DNA of 64,000 nt. It comes from Anaplasma capra. Lineage in GTDB: Bacteria; Pseudomonadota; Alphaproteobacteria; Rickettsiales; Anaplasmataceae. The stretch spans positions 15,335 to 79,334 of the forward strand of contig NZ_JAOTBG010000006.1 of NCBI RefSeq assembly GCF_025628805.1, given 5' to 3'. A program made the translations under genes and the position numbers. Each line of letters opens with the position of its first letter. The first letter of the stretch is position 1. This document shows positions 15,820 through 24,793 of this stretch, in pieces. The notes under the pieces are model-generated. The model saw nothing but the letters and a program-made list of their open reading frames with translations. It did no database searches and had not been told where the DNA came from.

Positions 15820-16872
15820 ATGTTTAATTCAAAAAAACAAAGTAGAGTGCTCGAACGGGTTCTCACTCAGAAAAAAAGACAGGAAAAAATCCCAATATGG
15901 TTCATGAGGCAGGCTGGACGCTACCTCCCGGAATACCATAAATCCATGAACGGGTTTCACGACTTCCTTGAGGCATGCTACACTCCAGATATTGTGGAAG
16001 AAATAACCCTACAACCTATAAAGAGATTTGATATCGACGCTGCGATAATATTCTCCGATATTATGGTAGTTCCACATGCTTTAGGATATGAAATAGATTT
16101 TATCAGAGGATCAGGACCTAAAGTAGGAGGTATCTTTCACCAAAACTCAACTGACGAAGCTATCAAAAACCTCCAACCAATATTTAGTGGTATTAGTAGG
16201 GTTAGAAAATCTCTAAGTATAGACAAAACCCTAATAGGATTTGCCGGATCACCATGGACATTGGCAACCTACATTCTAGGAAAGGAGAATAACTTTTTCA
16301 AAATCAGAAAATCAAGATACTATACGGATTCCAACTCTACTCATGAAGATGAAATTACACAGTTAATTAACTTATTAACTGATTTTACATCTCACTACTT
16401 AATCAAACAAATTGAAAGTGGCGTAGATGTGATTCAATTATTTGATAGTTCTGCAAGCGTACTTCCAGTCGAATTATTTGAAGAGTTTGTTATCCTTCCA
16501 ACAAAAAGGATAGTAGACTCTATACATTCTAAATATCCAGGATTTCCAATCATAGGATTTCCAAAGGGAGCTGGAGTTATGTATAAAAGGTATTCTGATG
16601 AAACTGGTGTTTCAGCCACTAGCGTTGATTATAGTATCCCATTAACTTGGATAAGTAGCAATATAAGTGGTGTCGTACAGGGAAATTTGGACCCATTCTT
16701 ACTCGCTTATAACAAGGAATTATCTAAAGATCACTCTCTAAAGATTGTTAAGGAATTAGGGAATAAACCACTAATATTTAATCTAGGACATGGGATTCTC
16801 CCAGAAACTCCAATACAGAACGTTGAGGATCTAATTAATTCTATTAGGAAGATTAGCTATGATCTTCAATGA
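15820..16872 (+). CDS. hemE: Uroporphyrinogen decarboxylase
   Basis: HemE decarboxylates uroporphyrinogen III to coproporphyrinogen III in heme synthesis. The 350-residue product carries the N-terminal signature PIWFMRQAGRYLPEY and the SDIMVVPHALG segment (catalytic Asp), then GFAGSPWTLATYI, QLFDSSASVLP, and NLGHGILPETP at the C terminus. Full length and intact. An AAGGAAG ribosome-binding site precedes the ATG. It flanks the origin and has strongly AT-rich codon usage compared with genes beyond 28 kb. Confidence 0.96.
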   Translation: MFNSKKQSRVLERVLTQKKRQEKIPIWFMRQAGRYLPEYHKSMNGFHDFLEACYTPDIVEEITLQPIKRFDIDAAIIFSDIMVVPHALGYEIDFIRGSGPKVGGIFHQNSTDEAIKNLQPIFSGISRVRKSLSIDKTLIGFAGSPWTLATYILGKENNFFKIRKSRYYTDSNSTHEDEITQLINLLTDFTSHYLIKQIESGVDVIQLFDSSASVLPVELFEEFVILPTKRIVDSIHSKYPGFPIIGFPKGAGVMYKRYSDETGVSATSVDYSIPLTWISSNISGVVQGNLDPFLLAYNKELSKDHSLKIVKELGNKPLIFNLGHGILPETPIQNVEDLINSIRKISYDLQ

Positions 16873-16933
16873 ATAAACTTGACACTAACTATCGTTGGTA
16901 TATAGGTTTCTCCTACTGCTTTGCGTGTCATAG

Positions 16934-17755
16934 ATGAAAAAGAAGCATGAACACCATATACTCTCCCAGAGTCCATGGCCCATACTATTGTCCCTGTGTT
17001 CGTTCTTCTCTGCGCTGGGGGCTGTAAAGGTAATACATCAAGATCAATATGGGATTATTATTCTCCCAATTGGGGTATCTCTTACTGTGTTAGTACTGTG
17101 TTGTTGGTGGGGTGATGTCATTCTTGAAGCAATAAGGGATAAGTGCTTCACTAATGTAGTGAAGCATGGTCTCAGGATTGGGCTTGCCATCATGATACTC
17201 TCTGAGACTATGTTTTTTTTTGCTTTTTTTTGGTCCTTTTTTAAAGCATGGCTTTTTCCTATATATAATTTAGTCGATTTTTCTAATAAGATAGCAACTT
17301 CATGGCCTCCAGAAGGGATAAATACTGTTAACCCATGGTCAATTCCGTTTTTTAATACTATAACCCTACTTCTCTCCGGAAGTACATTAACTTGGTCTCA
17401 TCACTTCCTTCTTAAGGATGATATAAAATCCTCTTCTAGGATGTTAATGTACACCATACTACTAGGGACAACTTTTCTATTATTTCAGTTTATAGAGTAT
17501 ACACATCTCGATTTTAAGTTCATGGAGATTGGTGGAAAGTCTATATATTCATCGAACTTTTATATGACAACTGGTTTCCATGGAATACATGTACTACTTG
17601 GAGTAATTTTCTTAATTGTGTGCTTTATAAGGATGAAAAAAGGGCAAATTTCTAGTGAATGCCATATAGGGTTTGAGTGTGCAGCTTGGTATTGGCACTT
17701 TATTGATGTTGTTTGGTTATTCCTATTTATTTTTTTATATGTTCTTAGCTCGTAA
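16934..17755 (+). CDS. coxC: Cytochrome c oxidase subunit III
   Basis: The 273-residue product is a seven-helix membrane protein with SPWPILLSLCSFFSALGAV, LSETMFFFAFFWSFFKAWLFP, SWPPEGINTVNPWSIPFFNT, GFHGIHVLLGVIFLIV and WYWHFIDVVWLFLF, all hallmarks of CoxC/COX3. It stabilises the proton-pumping heme-copper oxidase in the inner membrane. Subunits I and II are not nearby. Compact for the family, with a short extramembrane N terminus. It is followed 14 bases later by ruvC. Confidence 0.96.
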   Translation: MKKKHEHHILSQSPWPILLSLCSFFSALGAVKVIHQDQYGIIILPIGVSLTVLVLCCWWGDVILEAIRDKCFTNVVKHGLRIGLAIMILSETMFFFAFFWSFFKAWLFPIYNLVDFSNKIATSWPPEGINTVNPWSIPFFNTITLLLSGSTLTWSHHFLLKDDIKSSSRMLMYTILLGTTFLLFQFIEYTHLDFKFMEIGGKSIYSSNFYMTTGFHGIHVLLGVIFLIVCFIRMKKGQISSECHIGFECAAWYWHFIDVVWLFLFIFLYVLSS

Positions 17756-17769
17756 TTTTTTATATTAAT

Positions 17770-18267
17770 GTGATTGTGCTCGGTATAGATCCCGGCCTTG
17801 AGTTCACTGGTTGGAGTGTTGTTTCTAGTTTAGGGATTGATTCCATATGTCTTCTCGATAGTGGGGTGATCTCCACACGTGAGGTTTGTAAGGAAAACGA
17901 AAAAATATATAAAATATACAACTCACTTCTTTCTATTCTTAATTCGTATCAAGTTGAAGAGGCTTCAATTGAAAAGGTGTTTATAAATTCAAATCCGAAG
18001 TCTTCTATTTCCTTATGTTATGCGAGGGCAGCCTCTACAATTTCTATTATGTCTAGAGGTGTTAAGATATTCGAATATTCATCAACTATGATCAAGAAGT
18101 GTATTACTGGAAATGGTATGGCACCTAAAAATCAGGTTTCCTTTATGGTAAGGAATTCACTTAAAATTCCCCAAGAGATAAAGATTATCCACCACTCATC
18201 TGACGCGATGGCAGCTGCTCTGTGTCATATATATAACAGTAGAGTTGCTAAGATTTACAATTATTAG
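17770..18267 (+). CDS. ruvC: Holliday junction endonuclease RuvC
   Basis: RuvC cleaves Holliday junctions during recombination. The 165-residue product starts at GTG, giving the canonical N terminus IVLGIDPGLEFTGW with catalytic Asp6/7, then the Glu of ASIEKVF, and HHSSDAMAAALCH, in which a His replaces one of the two E. coli Asp residues. A His at that place is also known in active Thermus RuvC, so activity is expected. The stop overlaps the plsY stop on the other strand by four bases. No ruvA/ruvB adjacent. Confidence 0.93.
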   Translation: MIVLGIDPGLEFTGWSVVSSLGIDSICLLDSGVISTREVCKENEKIYKIYNSLLSILNSYQVEEASIEKVFINSNPKSSISLCYARAASTISIMSRGVKIFEYSSTMIKKCITGNGMAPKNQVSFMVRNSLKIPQEIKIIHHSSDAMAAALCHIYNSRVAKIYNY

Positions 18268-18848
18268 AATAACTTACTCTCTACCCCGTTTTTTATCCGA
18301 ATTATATTCTCTTTATGCTTCCATATTATGACTATAGAGGTTATTAGGTATACTATTGAGGGTATAATATCCTCAATAATTAAGCAGTGAGAGCATGATA
18401 TTAAAATTGCTAATATCGAAGATAATGAGGAGTATCGGTATATTACAAAAAAAACTACCCATGTTGCTATAAATAGGTAAAACATTTCTGTATTTAAAAC
18501 CATAATTACCCCAATAGTTGAAGCTATTCCCTTACCTCCCTTAAATCTAAACCATACCGGAAATATATGACCAAAAACCGATATAAATCCTATGAGGTAG
18601 GTAATCTCTTTTGTAAAACCATTTACCTTTAAAAATAGAGTAACTAATGCAGATTTAGCTATATCAAGCGATAGGGCTAGAATTGAGATTTTTTTATTAA
18701 TTCTAAAGACGTTTGTAGATCCACTATTCCCTGATCCAACCTTCTTAATATCAACTTTTAAAAAAAACTTTCCTAATATCCACGAGAAAGGTACCGAACC
18801 AATGAAGTACGAAGTTAATATTATTAAGACTATCGATATATCACCCAT
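18264..18848 (-). CDS. plsY: Glycerol-3-phosphate acyltransferase PlsY
   Basis: PlsY transfers an acyl group from acyl-phosphate to glycerol-3-phosphate in the membrane, the first step of phospholipid synthesis. It shows IGSVPFSWILGKF, the phosphate-binding GSGNSGSTNVFRI, and FRFKGGKGIAST motifs with five to six hydrophobic helices. The frame is open to 18890, but ATG 18848 places the natural short N terminus before the first helix. plsC, acting next in the pathway, is at 61.5 kb. Very AT-rich and Ile/Lys-rich. Confidence 0.92.
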   Translation of the reverse strand: MGDISIVLIILTSYFIGSVPFSWILGKFFLKVDIKKVGSGNSGSTNVFRINKKISILALSLDIAKSALVTLFLKVNGFTKEITYLIGFISVFGHIFPVWFRFKGGKGIASTIGVIMVLNTEMFYLFIATWVVFFVIYRYSSLSSILAILISCSHCLIIEDIIPSIVYLITSIVIIWKHKENIIRIKNGVESKLF

Positions 18849-18922
18849 AAGTAAATTAACTTCGTTATTAAATGGTGATATAGTATACATCTTAGGAGGG
18901 GTTTATCCATGGAAAATACACT

Positions 18923-19738
18923 ATGTTTGAGGAGATTATACGCTCCGCTATAGTGGAGGACCTTGGTGATTGTGGGGATATTACTACAAACTGTATTTTT
19001 AATAAGGAGAAGATAAGGTTTTCAATAAACTCAAGGGAGTCAATGGTTGTCTCAGGTATTGTTGTTGTCAAAGAAATATTTGAGATGTTTGGTAGTGGAA
19101 TAGAATTTAGACTACTAGAGTTTGATGGTAATGAAATTCCTCCTGGTACAAGTGTTGTTAATGGTTTTGGTCCAGCTTCAAAGATTTTATCCATAGAAAG
19201 GGTGTTGCTTAATTTTCTACAGAGGGCTTCTTCCATTTCCTCTATTACCAGGGAGTTTATCTCTAAAGTTTATGGAACTAAAACAAAAATTAGAAGTACT
19301 AGGAAAACTTCTCCATGCCTTCGTGAATTTGATTTATACGCAGTGAGTGTTGGAGGAGGTGAAAGTTATAGAAAGGGGTTGTATGACGGAATAATGGTGA
19401 AGGATAACCATATAGCTGGTTGTGGTAGTATCACTGAGTGTGTCTCTAGGATTAGAAAAAATCTAGGAGAGGTTTTTATTACTATAGAGTGTGAAAGTAT
19501 AATCCAGGTAGAGGAATCTCTTAAGAATAAAGTTGACTTGATTATGTTAGATAATATGAGTCTTTCAGATATTATAGAGTCCGTGAGGTTAATTGGAAAA
19601 TCATCAATGATTGAGGTTTCTGGTGGAGTTAACATCGATAACGTTCAAGAGATAGCAAAAACTGGCGTAGATTACATCTCTATAGGGGGTATCACCAACT
19701 CTTTTTCATCTAAAGATATAGGAATGGATATCTCTTGA
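18923..19738 (+). CDS. nadC: Quinolinate phosphoribosyltransferase NadC
   Basis: NadC makes nicotinate mononucleotide from quinolinate and PRPP. The 271-residue product carries the family path: EDLGDCGDITTNCIF, ERVLLNFLQRASSIS, STRKTSPCLREFDLYAV, GLYDGIMVKDNHI, and late GGVNIDNVQEIAKTGVDYIS. One notable point: the substrate-binding segment normally reads GGGxNHR, but here it is GGGESYR with Tyr149 at the His position. The next Arg is kept. The pathway partner nadA is 7 kb upstream. Divergent from plsY. Confidence 0.92.
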   Translation: MFEEIIRSAIVEDLGDCGDITTNCIFNKEKIRFSINSRESMVVSGIVVVKEIFEMFGSGIEFRLLEFDGNEIPPGTSVVNGFGPASKILSIERVLLNFLQRASSISSITREFISKVYGTKTKIRSTRKTSPCLREFDLYAVSVGGGESYRKGLYDGIMVKDNHIAGCGSITECVSRIRKNLGEVFITIECESIIQVEESLKNKVDLIMLDNMSLSDIIESVRLIGKSSMIEVSGGVNIDNVQEIAKTGVDYISIGGITNSFSSKDIGMDIS

Positions 19739-19755
19739 ATTAATTTTTATACCTA

Positions 19756-20904
19756 CTAGCTATTAGAGTTTATATCATTCCATAGATCTTTGATCTTTTT
19801 AAAGAAACCTTGATATTTCGGGCTACAGTTTACGTTAGATTCTTCTTCGAATTTTTTAAGTAGCTCTATCTGCTTCTTTGTGAGTTTTATAGGGGTCTCA
19901 ACAGTGATATGAACGTACATATCCCCTCTTTTATCCTTAGAGTTTACCTCAGGCATTCCCTTCCCTCTCATCATAAGCTTATCGCCGCTTTGAGTTCCGT
20001 CAGGAATCTTTAATCTAGCCCAAGAACCATCTATAGAAGGTATCTCTATATCACCTCCAAGAGTTGCGGTTGTCATCTTTATAGGGACGCTACAATGTAA
20101 ATCAGAAGACTTTCTAGTGAAGAATTTATGATCCTTTACCCTAACGTACACATATAAATCTCCATCCTTAGCACCCCTAAATCCTGCTTCTCCCTTTCCG
20201 TTAACTCTAACCTTATTTCCTGTTTCTATACCCTTTGGCACAGTTACGAGTAAGCTTATCTCACTTCTTACTCTACCATTCCCACCACATTTCCTACACT
20301 TATTCTTTATTACCTCTCCTTCTCCGTTACATATGTGGCAAACCTCCTCTATAGTTAAAAACCCTTTACGAGTTCTTATACTTCCCACCCCATTACAATT
20401 TCCACACTTTACAGAACTAACTGCACCCTCGCTCCCACTTCCTGAGCAAGAAGAACACTTTACATTTGTTGCATAGCTAATTGGAACTTTAATCCCCTTA
20501 AATACGTCTTCTAAAGATACTTCAATATCATATCTTAGATCTGATCCACGTAGGTGCTCACGACTAGCCTGCCTTGTACTTCTCCCAAAACCTCCACCAA
20601 AGAAGTCTTGAAATATATCAGAGAAGTCAGTAGAAAAACCACTAGTGAAATCAAATCCTCGATCTCCAGCCCCTCCTGGAGTAAACGCATTACTCCCATA
20701 ACGATCGTAAACAGCCCTTTTATCCGGGTTACTTAGTACCTCGTACGCTTCACTTACCTTCTTGAATTTTTCCTCTGCTTTCTTGTCACCAGGGTTCTTG
20801 TCTGGATGGTACTTAAAAACCATCTTCCTGTATGACTTTTTAATTTCCTCTTCACTAGCGTTTCTGTTTAACTCCAGTATTTCATAGTAGTCTTCGCTAC
20901 CCAT
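19756..20904 (-). CDS. dnaJ: Chaperone DnaJ
   Basis: DnaJ stimulates the ATPase of DnaK and delivers unfolded proteins. The 382-residue protein has the J domain ([23 protein letters not shown] in [10 protein letters not shown]), a G/F-rich segment (about 75-110), four complete CxxCxGxG zinc repeats (about 150-212), and the C-terminal substrate domains. All features are intact. dnaK is not beside it. It is convergent with nadC and lies downstream of glyS in the same direction. Confidence 0.97.
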   Translation of the reverse strand: MGSEDYYEILELNRNASEEEIKKSYRKMVFKYHPDKNPGDKKAEEKFKKVSEAYEVLSNPDKRAVYDRYGSNAFTPGGAGDRGFDFTSGFSTDFSDIFQDFFGGGFGRSTRQASREHLRGSDLRYDIEVSLEDVFKGIKVPISYATNVKCSSCSGSGSEGAVSSVKCGNCNGVGSIRTRKGFLTIEEVCHICNGEGEVIKNKCRKCGGNGRVRSEISLLVTVPKGIETGNKVRVNGKGEAGFRGAKDGDLYVYVRVKDHKFFTRKSSDLHCSVPIKMTTATLGGDIEIPSIDGSWARLKIPDGTQSGDKLMMRGKGMPEVNSKDKRGDMYVHITVETPIKLTKKQIELLKKFEEESNVNCSPKYQGFFKKIKDLWNDINSNS

Positions 20905-20978
20905 CTTTGATCTTTATAAAAATTTTTCAATTAGCTTAGTTATCTATGTATTAGAACATAAAAATTCAAGGGTAAACA

Positions 20979-23063
20979 CTAGGAATCCCTAGGTATTTTA
21001 CTAAAGTCCAACATCATATGGTATATATTTATAGAAAACGCCAATAATCCGATTCTATTGCGATATAACTCCTTATTTTTATAATCACAAACCCGTACAC
21101 CATCCATAAAACTACTCACAGAAGCACTAAACCTAAACAATGATTCCATAACCTCAACAAAGTTGTTCTCTTTAATAAGGCCACCTAATAACTTTTTATA
21201 ATCCTTTACTTGGTTGTATAGAGAAACCTCAGAGTCTTCTACAAATAACTTAGGACTACATTTAGCGTTAGAGATATCGCTTATATTTTCTTTAGAAACT
21301 ATATTATAGGCTCTTCTATATGAGGTTAGCGTTTCCTTTCCTTTATCTGTTTTTAAGAAACTACAAACTACCTCAACCTTATTCTTAACTAATGAAACAT
21401 CATGTATACTCCCTACAACAGCATCTATTACCTCTTTATCAAGGCCACCGTCTCTTAGAATGACTTTTAACCTTTCGTAACAAAAGGAAAGAACTATTGA
21501 GGTAATTATATCTTTATCTACGCGTAGAAAAAAGTTTTCGTCTTTATTTTTTCTAGCTCCACAAGAGTATAAGGAAACGGCTTTGGAGACTATTAGATCA
21601 AGTGGTATACATATGTTATTCTCTAAGATAACTCTTAGGAGTGAGATAGCTGTTCTTCTTAAAGCAAATGGGTCACGAGATCCTGATATTTTTTCTATGG
21701 CCATGAGACCTACTAGGCTATCTACTTTATCAGAAATTGAAACAGCTATTCCAGTTGGGGAACTCGGGCAGGGATCCTTTGGATTCACTGGAAGATAATG
21801 CTCCTCTATCGCTAAGCAAACTTCCTCAGATTCTCCATGATAGCTTGCGTAGTATCTACCAATTTTTCCTTGGAGCTCTGGAAATTCTTTTACTATTAGG
21901 GTTGCTAGATCGGCTTTGGAAACCATCGAAGCTCGTTCAGCACTCAACATTGAAGATCTTGGTATCCAAATAGAACAGTACTTTGCTAGAGCTGACATTC
22001 TCTCTACTTTATCTAATAGAGTCCCTAAACCGCTCTTAAAGACTATTATTGAAAGAAGTTCAATATAGTGGTCTATACTATACTCCTTATCCTTTTTTAT
22101 AAGGAATAACGCATCAGAGAGCCTAGCTCTTAAGACCGTTTCATGGGTTTTTACAGCCCTATTATTGACAACACTAGCCACTGAAGCAAACTTTACTATT
22201 TTTCCGCTTTGGCTTTTTATTGCTAAATACCTCTGGTGACGAGTTAGTACACAAGAAACCACTTCTCCTGGTATTTCTTGTAAATCTCCTCTAACTTCCC
22301 CGATGAGTATTTTTGGATACTCTAAGTTACTAACTAAATCCCGCAATACCTGGTCACTTAGGTCGTATTTAAGATCAGTTCCAGAAATTACTTCATCCAG
22401 CTGTTTAATGATAAAGTTTTCTCTTTCTTCTTCATCAGCTATGACCATATTCTTGGACAAGAAACCAAGATAATCATCTATAGTGGTAACAGTGTGGCTA
22501 TTTCTTGAAAATCTCAGATTTCCATATGTTAGGTTGTTTGCTTGAACTCCAGCGACTGATACGGGTAAAACTTTGTCGTTTACAACGCATAATACATTAA
22601 TAACGGGGCGTACCCAATGTTCAACTCCACTTCCCCACCTCATACGCTTGTGTAAGGGGAAGTTGTTAATCATGTCTTGTATAACTTCAGTTACTTCACT
22701 ACTGATATCCAGTGTTCCATTGGTGGTGGAACTATAGTAGAATTTCTCACCAGAAATTTCCCTTACTTCGAGTTCTTCAATACTATTCTTTTTTACCTTT
22801 TTAAGAAATCCGTTTATGGATTTTTCATCTGAAGATACTTTTGGTCCCTTAACTTCCTTAGTACCACCAACTCCCTCTAAAGTAATATTGTGTGCAATGA
22901 ATATTATTCTATGAGGGGTAGTAAGTGTTTTTGCTGTATCGTATTTTATTCCCTTAGCTGAGAATCCCTTACTAATCCTTGGAAGGATGTATTCCGATGC
23001 CGTCTCAGTGGTTTTAATAGGAAGTTGCTCACAAAGAACTTCGAAAACTAAATCTGAGGACAT
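20979..23063 (-). CDS. glyS: Glycyl-tRNA synthetase beta subunit
   Basis: GlyS forms the alpha2-beta2 glycyl-tRNA synthetase with GlyQ. The 694-residue product starts with LVFEVLCEQLPIKTTE (the family's LLxExxxEELP motif), contains KRMRWGSGVEHWVRPV, SCVLTRHQRYLAIK, LGTLLDKVERM and DPFALRRTAISLLRVI, and ends with the anticodon-binding DALR-like region. Length is normal. It starts directly after the glyQ stop with one base between, the usual glyQS operon. Confidence 0.97.
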   Translation of the reverse strand: MSSDLVFEVLCEQLPIKTTETASEYILPRISKGFSAKGIKYDTAKTLTTPHRIIFIAHNITLEGVGGTKEVKGPKVSSDEKSINGFLKKVKKNSIEELEVREISGEKFYYSSTTNGTLDISSEVTEVIQDMINNFPLHKRMRWGSGVEHWVRPVINVLCVVNDKVLPVSVAGVQANNLTYGNLRFSRNSHTVTTIDDYLGFLSKNMVIADEEERENFIIKQLDEVISGTDLKYDLSDQVLRDLVSNLEYPKILIGEVRGDLQEIPGEVVSCVLTRHQRYLAIKSQSGKIVKFASVASVVNNRAVKTHETVLRARLSDALFLIKKDKEYSIDHYIELLSIIVFKSGLGTLLDKVERMSALAKYCSIWIPRSSMLSAERASMVSKADLATLIVKEFPELQGKIGRYYASYHGESEEVCLAIEEHYLPVNPKDPCPSSPTGIAVSISDKVDSLVGLMAIEKISGSRDPFALRRTAISLLRVILENNICIPLDLIVSKAVSLYSCGARKNKDENFFLRVDKDIITSIVLSFCYERLKVILRDGGLDKEVIDAVVGSIHDVSLVKNKVEVVCSFLKTDKGKETLTSYRRAYNIVSKENISDISNAKCSPKLFVEDSEVSLYNQVKDYKKLLGGLIKENNFVEVMESLFRFSASVSSFMDGVRVCDYKNKELYRNRIGLLAFSINIYHMMLDFSKIPRDS

Positions 23064-23064
23064 A

Positions 23065-23916
23065 TCAAGCCACTCTGTATAGTTTTATATAAGAGTCACA
23101 ACACATGTTTGCCATTTTTCTAACCCTAAGTATATAAGAAGCCCGCTCGTTTACTCCTACAACACCTCTTGACTCTAGGAGGTTAAGTACATGGCTTGCT
23201 TGAATACAAAAGTCGTACCCTGCTATAGGTAGGTTTTTTTCAACCATGGTTGCACACATCCTCTCGCTATTCTCAAACCTAGATATCAAAAAATCTACGT
23301 CATAATATTCGAAGGAGAGGGTTGAAAACTCTCTTTCTCTATCAAGGAATATTTCACCGTACTTTATTCCTGTCTCATCCCACTTGAGATCATATACGTT
23401 ATCTACTTCCTGAAGCACCATGGCAATTCTCTCAATTCCATATGCTATCTCCCCAGGGATGGTTTGGCATTCAATTCCCCCAACTTGTTGCATATAAGTG
23501 AATTGTGTAATCTCCATACCATTACAGGACACTTCCCATCCAAAGCCAAATGCCCCAATACTGGGATTCTCCCAATCGTCCTCTATAAACCTCACATCAA
23601 AATCGTTTTTTGAGAGACCTATAGCTTCAAGACTTAGCAGATAGTCGTCTAGAAGCGTGCTTCTAGAAGGTTGAATAATAACCTGGTACTGATGATGTTG
23701 GTAAAGCCTATTAGGGTTTTTTCCATATCTACCGTCTGATGGCCTAATAACTGGTTGTACGTAGGCAACCATATTGTCTTTTCCTGAAAGAATAGAGATC
23801 GAGGTTGCAGGATGTAGTGTTCCAGCACCCAGCTCAGAAGTATATGGATGCATAAGTATACAACCATAAGCTTTCCAGTAATCGTCAAGCTTTCTGATTA
23901 TGTCCTGAAAATTCAC
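23065..23916 (-). CDS. glyQ: Glycyl-tRNA synthetase alpha subunit
   Basis: GlyQ carries the class II catalytic site for glycine activation. The 283-residue product has the family N terminus FQDIIRKLDDYWKAYGCILM, ELGAGTLHPATSI, AYVQPVIRPSDGRYG with NPNRLYQHHQYQVI, FGFGWEVSCNGMEITQFTYMQQ and a C-terminal SYILRVRKMA. Intact and of normal length. First gene of glyQS. The pair is the bacterial tetrameric form rather than the single-chain enzyme. Confidence 0.97.
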   Translation of the reverse strand: MNFQDIIRKLDDYWKAYGCILMHPYTSELGAGTLHPATSISILSGKDNMVAYVQPVIRPSDGRYGKNPNRLYQHHQYQVIIQPSRSTLLDDYLLSLEAIGLSKNDFDVRFIEDDWENPSIGAFGFGWEVSCNGMEITQFTYMQQVGGIECQTIPGEIAYGIERIAMVLQEVDNVYDLKWDETGIKYGEIFLDREREFSTLSFEYYDVDFLISRFENSERMCATMVEKNLPIAGYDFCIQASHVLNLLESRGVVGVNERASYILRVRKMANMCCDSYIKLYRVA

Positions 23917-24080
23917 GATATCTAGTGATAATCACCTATGATGGTGCTCATGATGATATGAAAAGGCCTCTTTAACAAGAAATTTTATTTTCGAATGCGC
24001 TCTTTTTCCCAGCCTTTGGTTTCCGCGTTTTTTATTGCATTTTCACTATTTTTTATTACCCTGTGCTATGGTCGTCCGAT

Positions 24081-24152
24081 TGGGATGTAGCCAAGCGGTA
24101 AGGCAACGGTTTTTGGTACCGTCATTCGGAGGTTCGATCCCTCCCATCCCAG
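24081..24152 (+). tRNA. tRNA-Gln (anticodon UUG)
   Basis: Acceptor strands TGGGATG (24081-24087) and CATCCCA (24145-24151) pair perfectly, with discriminator G and no encoded CCA. The anticodon stem ACGGT/ACCGT closes loop TTTTGGT, giving UUG at 24113-24115. The T arm GGAGG-TTCGATC-CCTCC is normal. The U1-A72 acceptor pair is the usual identity element of bacterial tRNA-Gln. Confidence 0.95.
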
Positions 24153-24183
24153 CTTCTTTTCATTAGTTTTTAGTGGGTAGTGC

Positions 24184-24789
24184 ATGTCTATTCTGAGATT
24201 CATGATGCTTTCCTACATGATATGCAACTTTGAAAAGATAATCACGCGGTTATTCTTTCTAATTATATATATATATATATCCTCAGTCTCTATTGTGGCA
24301 CTACATGACGGATTACCTGGGTTTCTTAAATATAAGGAGCCAGTAGTTCTTTATGTTCGTATGTATTCCATAGCAAAGTGGTATTACCACAATAGAGATA
24401 TGTTGTCCTTCGGAATGGGATTCAAAATATTTTTAGTATTAGGAAGTACTTTTATACTCCAATATTCGATTTGGAATATTAATTGGAAGATAGTACCGAT
24501 TATGGTACTACGTTTCTTCAAGAGATGTATTTTTAGTATTAGATATGGGAAGTCGGCACTAAGAGGGGCCGTGGTAAGGATTAATGTAAATGGATTTGAT
24601 AATATTAGAAATAAGATAATAGACGAGATTGATGACGGTCTTCAGGATATCTGGGGCACGATTTTAATATCTCGAAAGCAAAAAACAACCGAAGAAGATC
24701 TAACATCACTCAAAAAATCTCTCTTGATTAAGATAAGTTACCAGATCGATGAATTTATACATAACGCACTAAAATCCATTGAGAAGTAG
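24184..24789 (+). CDS. Hypothetical membrane protein, 201 aa
   Basis: Not recognised. The product has two hydrophobic segments (about 21-41 and 79-105), separated by a loop with aromatic residues, then a basic stretch and a soluble C-terminal half ending in a charged helix (residues about 145-200, DDGLQDIWG and EEDLTSLKKSLLIK). The first helix is partly encoded by a run of alternating TA bases at 24264-24280. It starts 31 bases after tRNA-Gln and converges with the ubiH-like gene, whose stop is 5 bases away. The continuous frame and codon usage like its neighbours support it as a real gene. Confidence 0.75.
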   Translation: MSILRFMMLSYMICNFEKIITRLFFLIIYIYISSVSIVALHDGLPGFLKYKEPVVLYVRMYSIAKWYYHNRDMLSFGMGFKIFLVLGSTFILQYSIWNINWKIVPIMVLRFFKRCIFSIRYGKSALRGAVVRINVNGFDNIRNKIIDEIDDGLQDIWGTILISRKQKTTEEDLTSLKKSLLIKISYQIDEFIHNALKSIEK

Positions 24790-24793
24790 GAGG

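Noticed and set aside
17878-17893. CACACGTGAGG as a second parS
   Set aside because: It keeps only the inner core and lacks the flanking TGTT/AACA arms. The site in ybeY is the only near-perfect one seen.
18150-18215. RuvC with His in place of an active-site Asp as a sign of a dead enzyme
   Set aside because: The same His is known in active RuvC such as the Thermus enzyme, so the change alone is not evidence of inactivity.
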